Origin: JAVXAG01 sp040307645
Lineage (GTDB): Bacteria; Bacillota; Clostridia; Peptostreptococcales; Anaerovoracaceae
Assembly: GCA_040307645.1 (NCBI GenBank)
Contig: JAWRJF010000045.1
Span: forward strand, 1 to 62,101
DNA length: 62,101 nt
Direction: 5' to 3'
Part shown: positions 60,180-62,101 of the stretch, in pieces
How the letters are laid out: every line of letters begins with the position of its first letter
How positions within the stretch are numbered: the first letter of the stretch is position 1
The notes under the pieces: model-generated
The model's input: only the letters and a program-made list of their open reading frames with translations
Databases searched by the model: none
Told to the model about the DNA's origin: nothing
Translations under genes and position numbers: made by a program

Positions 60180-61661
60180 ATGAGGAAATATATAAGTACT
60201 AGAGGTAGTAAGCTGGAATTATCTGGCGCACAGGCAATTATAAAAGGATTATCCGATGATAGAGGCCTTTTTGTTCCTGTTACCATCCCAAAACTACCTT
60301 TCGAAATAAATGACATGATCGGTAAAAGCTATCAAGAAATTGCAACAAAAATTATTGGCAGCTTTTTTGACGACTACACAATAGGCGAAATGGAAAAATG
60401 CATTAATGGTGCATACGACGATAAATTCGAGGCGAAGGAAATTGCCCCTATAGTTAAGGCCAATAACGCTTTTTTCCTTGAACTATACCACGGAAAAACA
60501 GCTGCTTTTAAAGATATGGCTCTGTCGATTTTGCCTTACTTACTTACAACTGCCATAAAAAAAGAAAAAGAAAATAACAAAATATGTATTTTAACTGCAA
60601 CCTCTGGAGATACAGGAAAAGCAGCCCTTGAAGGTTTTGCTGATGTACCTGGTACAGAGATTATTGTATTTTTCCCAAATCAGGGCGTTAGTGAAGTACA
60701 GGAACGACAGATGGTTACCCAAGAAGGCGATAATACCCATGTTTTTGCAATTAACGGGAATTTTGATGACGCTCAGACAGGTGTAAAGAATATTTTCAAC
60801 GATGCTAATTTTGGTGAGAAACTATATTCAAAAGGAATAAAACTTTCTTCTGCAAATTCAATTAATATTGGCAGACTAGTTCCACAGGTTGCATATTATG
60901 TGTATAGCTATATTAAACTTGTTGAAATGAACGAGATAAAAAACGGTGAACCAATTAATATTGTAGTCCCTACAGGCAACTTCGGAAATATCTTAGCAGG
61001 GTATTATGCAAAACAGATGGGAATACCCGTTAACAAGTTCATATGTGCATCCAATGAAAACAAAGTGTTAACTGATTTTATAAATACTGGTGTATACGAT
61101 ATAAACAGAGACTTCTATCTAACAAATTCTCCTTCTATGGATATTCTAATATCAAGCAATTTAGAGAGACTACTTTACCACTTAAGTGGAAATAACGGTG
61201 AAGAAATAAAAGATTTAATGACACAGCTTGATTCCAATAAAAAATATCAGGTAAGCCCTAAGATTAAGGAAGGTCTTAAGGATTTCTATGGAGGCTATGC
61301 GGACGTAACCGAAACCAATGAAACTATTTCAAAAATGTATTCAGAGGCCGGTTATCTAATGGATACTCACACTGCAGTAGCATATAAGGTTTATAAGGGT
61401 TATAAAGAGGCTACGGGAGACGAAACTAAGACAATAATAGCTTCGACTGCCAGTGCCTATAAATTCGCTGAAAGCGTAGCTAAATCCATTGGTCTTAAAG
61501 AAGAAGATAATGGTTTTAGATATGTTGATGCCCTTAATAAAAAAACAGGTGTAAAAATACCAAGAGGTCTTCAAGGTCTAGAGAACAAACCTGTAAGACA
61601 TAATAATATTGTAGATATAAAAGATATGAAATCTGTTATTTTAAATTCATTGGAACAATAA
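60180..61661 (+). CDS. thrC: Threonine synthase
   Basis: A 493-residue PLP enzyme that converts O-phospho-L-homoserine to threonine. The family opening KYISTRGSKLELSGAQAI is present, the PLP-binding lysine lies in TAAFKDMALSIL, and the phosphate-binding loop region includes TATSGDTGKAALEG. VPTGNFGNILAGYYAKQMG is typical. The ATG at 60180 is used because GGAG lies nine bases before it; the in-frame ATG at 60171 touches that RBS. It stands alone between two tRNA genes. Confidence 0.96.
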   Translation: MRKYISTRGSKLELSGAQAIIKGLSDDRGLFVPVTIPKLPFEINDMIGKSYQEIATKIIGSFFDDYTIGEMEKCINGAYDDKFEAKEIAPIVKANNAFFLELYHGKTAAFKDMALSILPYLLTTAIKKEKENNKICILTATSGDTGKAALEGFADVPGTEIIVFFPNQGVSEVQERQMVTQEGDNTHVFAINGNFDDAQTGVKNIFNDANFGEKLYSKGIKLSSANSINIGRLVPQVAYYVYSYIKLVEMNEIKNGEPINIVVPTGNFGNILAGYYAKQMGIPVNKFICASNENKVLTDFINTGVYDINRDFYLTNSPSMDILISSNLERLLYHLSGNNGEEIKDLMTQLDSNKKYQVSPKIKEGLKDFYGGYADVTETNETISKMYSEAGYLMDTHTAVAYKVYKGYKEATGDETKTIIASTASAYKFAESVAKSIGLKEEDNGFRYVDALNKKTGVKIPRGLQGLENKPVRHNNIVDIKDMKSVILNSLEQ

Positions 61662-61695
61662 AAAAGATTATCTGTCGATTTTGCACGGAAAGTCC

Positions 61696-61724
61696 TTGCA
61701 AAGTCGGCAGTTTTATGGTAAATT
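61696..61724 (+). promoter_or_regulatory. Candidate promoter of tRNA-Ser
   Basis: TTGCAA (61696-61701), 17 bp, TAAATT (61719-61724), just upstream of the tRNA. Confidence 0.5.
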
Positions 61725-61737
61725 AGTAAAGGTGCGT

Positions 61738-61825
61738 GGAGGATTGACCGAGTGGCTAAGGAGCCTGATTGGAAATCAGGTAAGGTGTAACAGCCCCGTG
61801 GGTTCGAGTCCCATGTCCTCCGCCA
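61738..61825 (+). tRNA. tRNA-Ser (anticodon GGA)
   Basis: An 88-nt class II tRNA. Acceptor GGAGGAT pairs with GTCCTCC, then G and encoded CCA. The anticodon arm CTGAT-TGGAAA-TCAG gives GGA. A long variable arm (GGTGTAACAGCCCC region) and a T arm GGTTCGAGTCCC are present. Confidence 0.95.
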
Positions 61826-61830
61826 AGTTA

Positions 61831-61860
61831 AAAATATCGTTGAAATTTCAACGATATTTT
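61831..61860 (+). terminator. Terminator of tRNA-Ser
   Basis: AAAATATCGTTGAA / TTCAACGATATTTT, a long perfect stem followed by TTTTTATT, six bases after the tRNA CCA. Confidence 0.9.
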
Positions 61861-61917
61861 TTTATTATACAAGATATTACATAGATATATTGACAGAATA
61901 TTCTTAACACAATAAGG

Positions 61918-62019
61918 ATGGGGATTTATGATTATAGTAGTGGTGAAATAACAAAAGAGTATCCTATTGATTCTGAGGCATACATTTATAATGCAATGCC
62001 ATATGCATTTGTCAACTGA
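61918..62019 (+). pseudogene. Possible coding end cut by an insertion element
   Basis: A 33-residue open frame, MGIYDYSSGEITKEYPIDSE then AYIYNAMPYAFVN, whose stop TGA is the first bases of the repeat at 62017. It has no convincing RBS. It may be a small peptide or a gene truncated by the element at the edge. Not recognised. Confidence 0.25.
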
Positions 62020-62056
62020 AAAAGGGTCCACTATTCTATTTGAAAAAGGGTCCACT
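62017..62056. mobile_element. Repeated end motif, probable insertion-sequence terminus
   Basis: TGAAAAAGGGTCCACT occurs at 62017-62032 and 62041-62056, 24 bases apart, preceded by TGTCAAC. Multiple copies of such a motif near a TG terminus are typical of IS21-family ends, where they bind the transposase. The rest of the element would lie beyond the window, so the call is tentative. Confidence 0.45.
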
Positions 62057-62101
62057 TATTTGTTTTGATTCCATGCTATAGTGTCTTCCATTCTATAGCT
62101 T

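Overview
The window looks like the chromosome of an AT-rich, low-GC, Gram-positive anaerobe of the class Clostridia. The evidence is the codon use, the strong AGGAGG-type ribosome sites, the presence of both MraZ and MutS2, a DUF4080 radical-SAM protein, a BceRS-BceAB module, and a MurE with the DNPR motif, which points to meso-diaminopimelate in the wall. A SpoVD-like penicillin-binding protein with a PASTA domain fits a spore former. A sigma-54 activator whose front half resembles an enzyme of lysine fermentation hints at an amino-acid fermenter. The genus cannot be fixed from sequence reading alone.

Layout. Positions 1-136 hold tRNA-Leu (cut by the window edge) and tRNA-Asn with a strong promoter. 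From 228 to 12976 a minus-strand block encodes a TPR protein, two radical-SAM proteins, argS, a DUF523 protein, mutS2, zapA, pheT, pheS and an RNA methyltransferase. From 13039 to 27658 lies the division and cell-wall (dcw) cluster, transcribed mraZ-rsmH-ftsL-ftsI-murE-murF-mraY-murD-ftsW-murG-murA-ftsQ-ftsZ. It has MraZ boxes over its promoter, two internal hairpins, and no ftsA, murB or murC.

From 27955 to 34862 come a cysteine-rich protein with a sigma-K-like promoter, a surface 5'-nucleotidase, a DUF6125 protein, a polar amino-acid ABC importer and an orphan membrane protein. From 34954 to 44129 are a MacB/FtsX-type exporter, a MATE pump divergent from a MerR regulator, the sigma-54 regulator and an AI-2E-type permease. 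From 44237 to 47137 is a copper module (csoR-copA), with a likely internal start that would release a free CopZ-like chaperone. Then follow an acyl-ACP thioesterase, the Bce-type two-component and ABC module, a small membrane protein, a metallophosphoesterase, an AlkD-like protein, a DUF4230 protein and a CorA-like transporter.

From 56079 to 59975 the sequence changes character. It holds duplicated hairpins, two copies of a palindromic repeat, broken coding fragments (YqaJ recombinase, XRE repressor, a possible transposase), very small ORFs, a zinc-ribbon/Ltp-domain membrane protein and a tyrosine integrase next to the 3' end of tRNA-Glu. This reads as a decayed prophage or integrative element. 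thrC and tRNA-Ser follow. The last about 100 bases carry a repeated motif that looks like an insertion-sequence end, probably IS21-type.

How the genes work together: MraZ probably controls the cell-wall block, which makes lipid II (MurA, MurD-G, MraY) and the septum (FtsZ, FtsQ, FtsL, FtsW, FtsI). CsoR with CopA handles excess copper. The Bce module senses and counters wall-active peptides. The MerR-MATE pair is a drug-efflux switch. Several functional claims, mainly for the accessory region, are inferences from motif reading.
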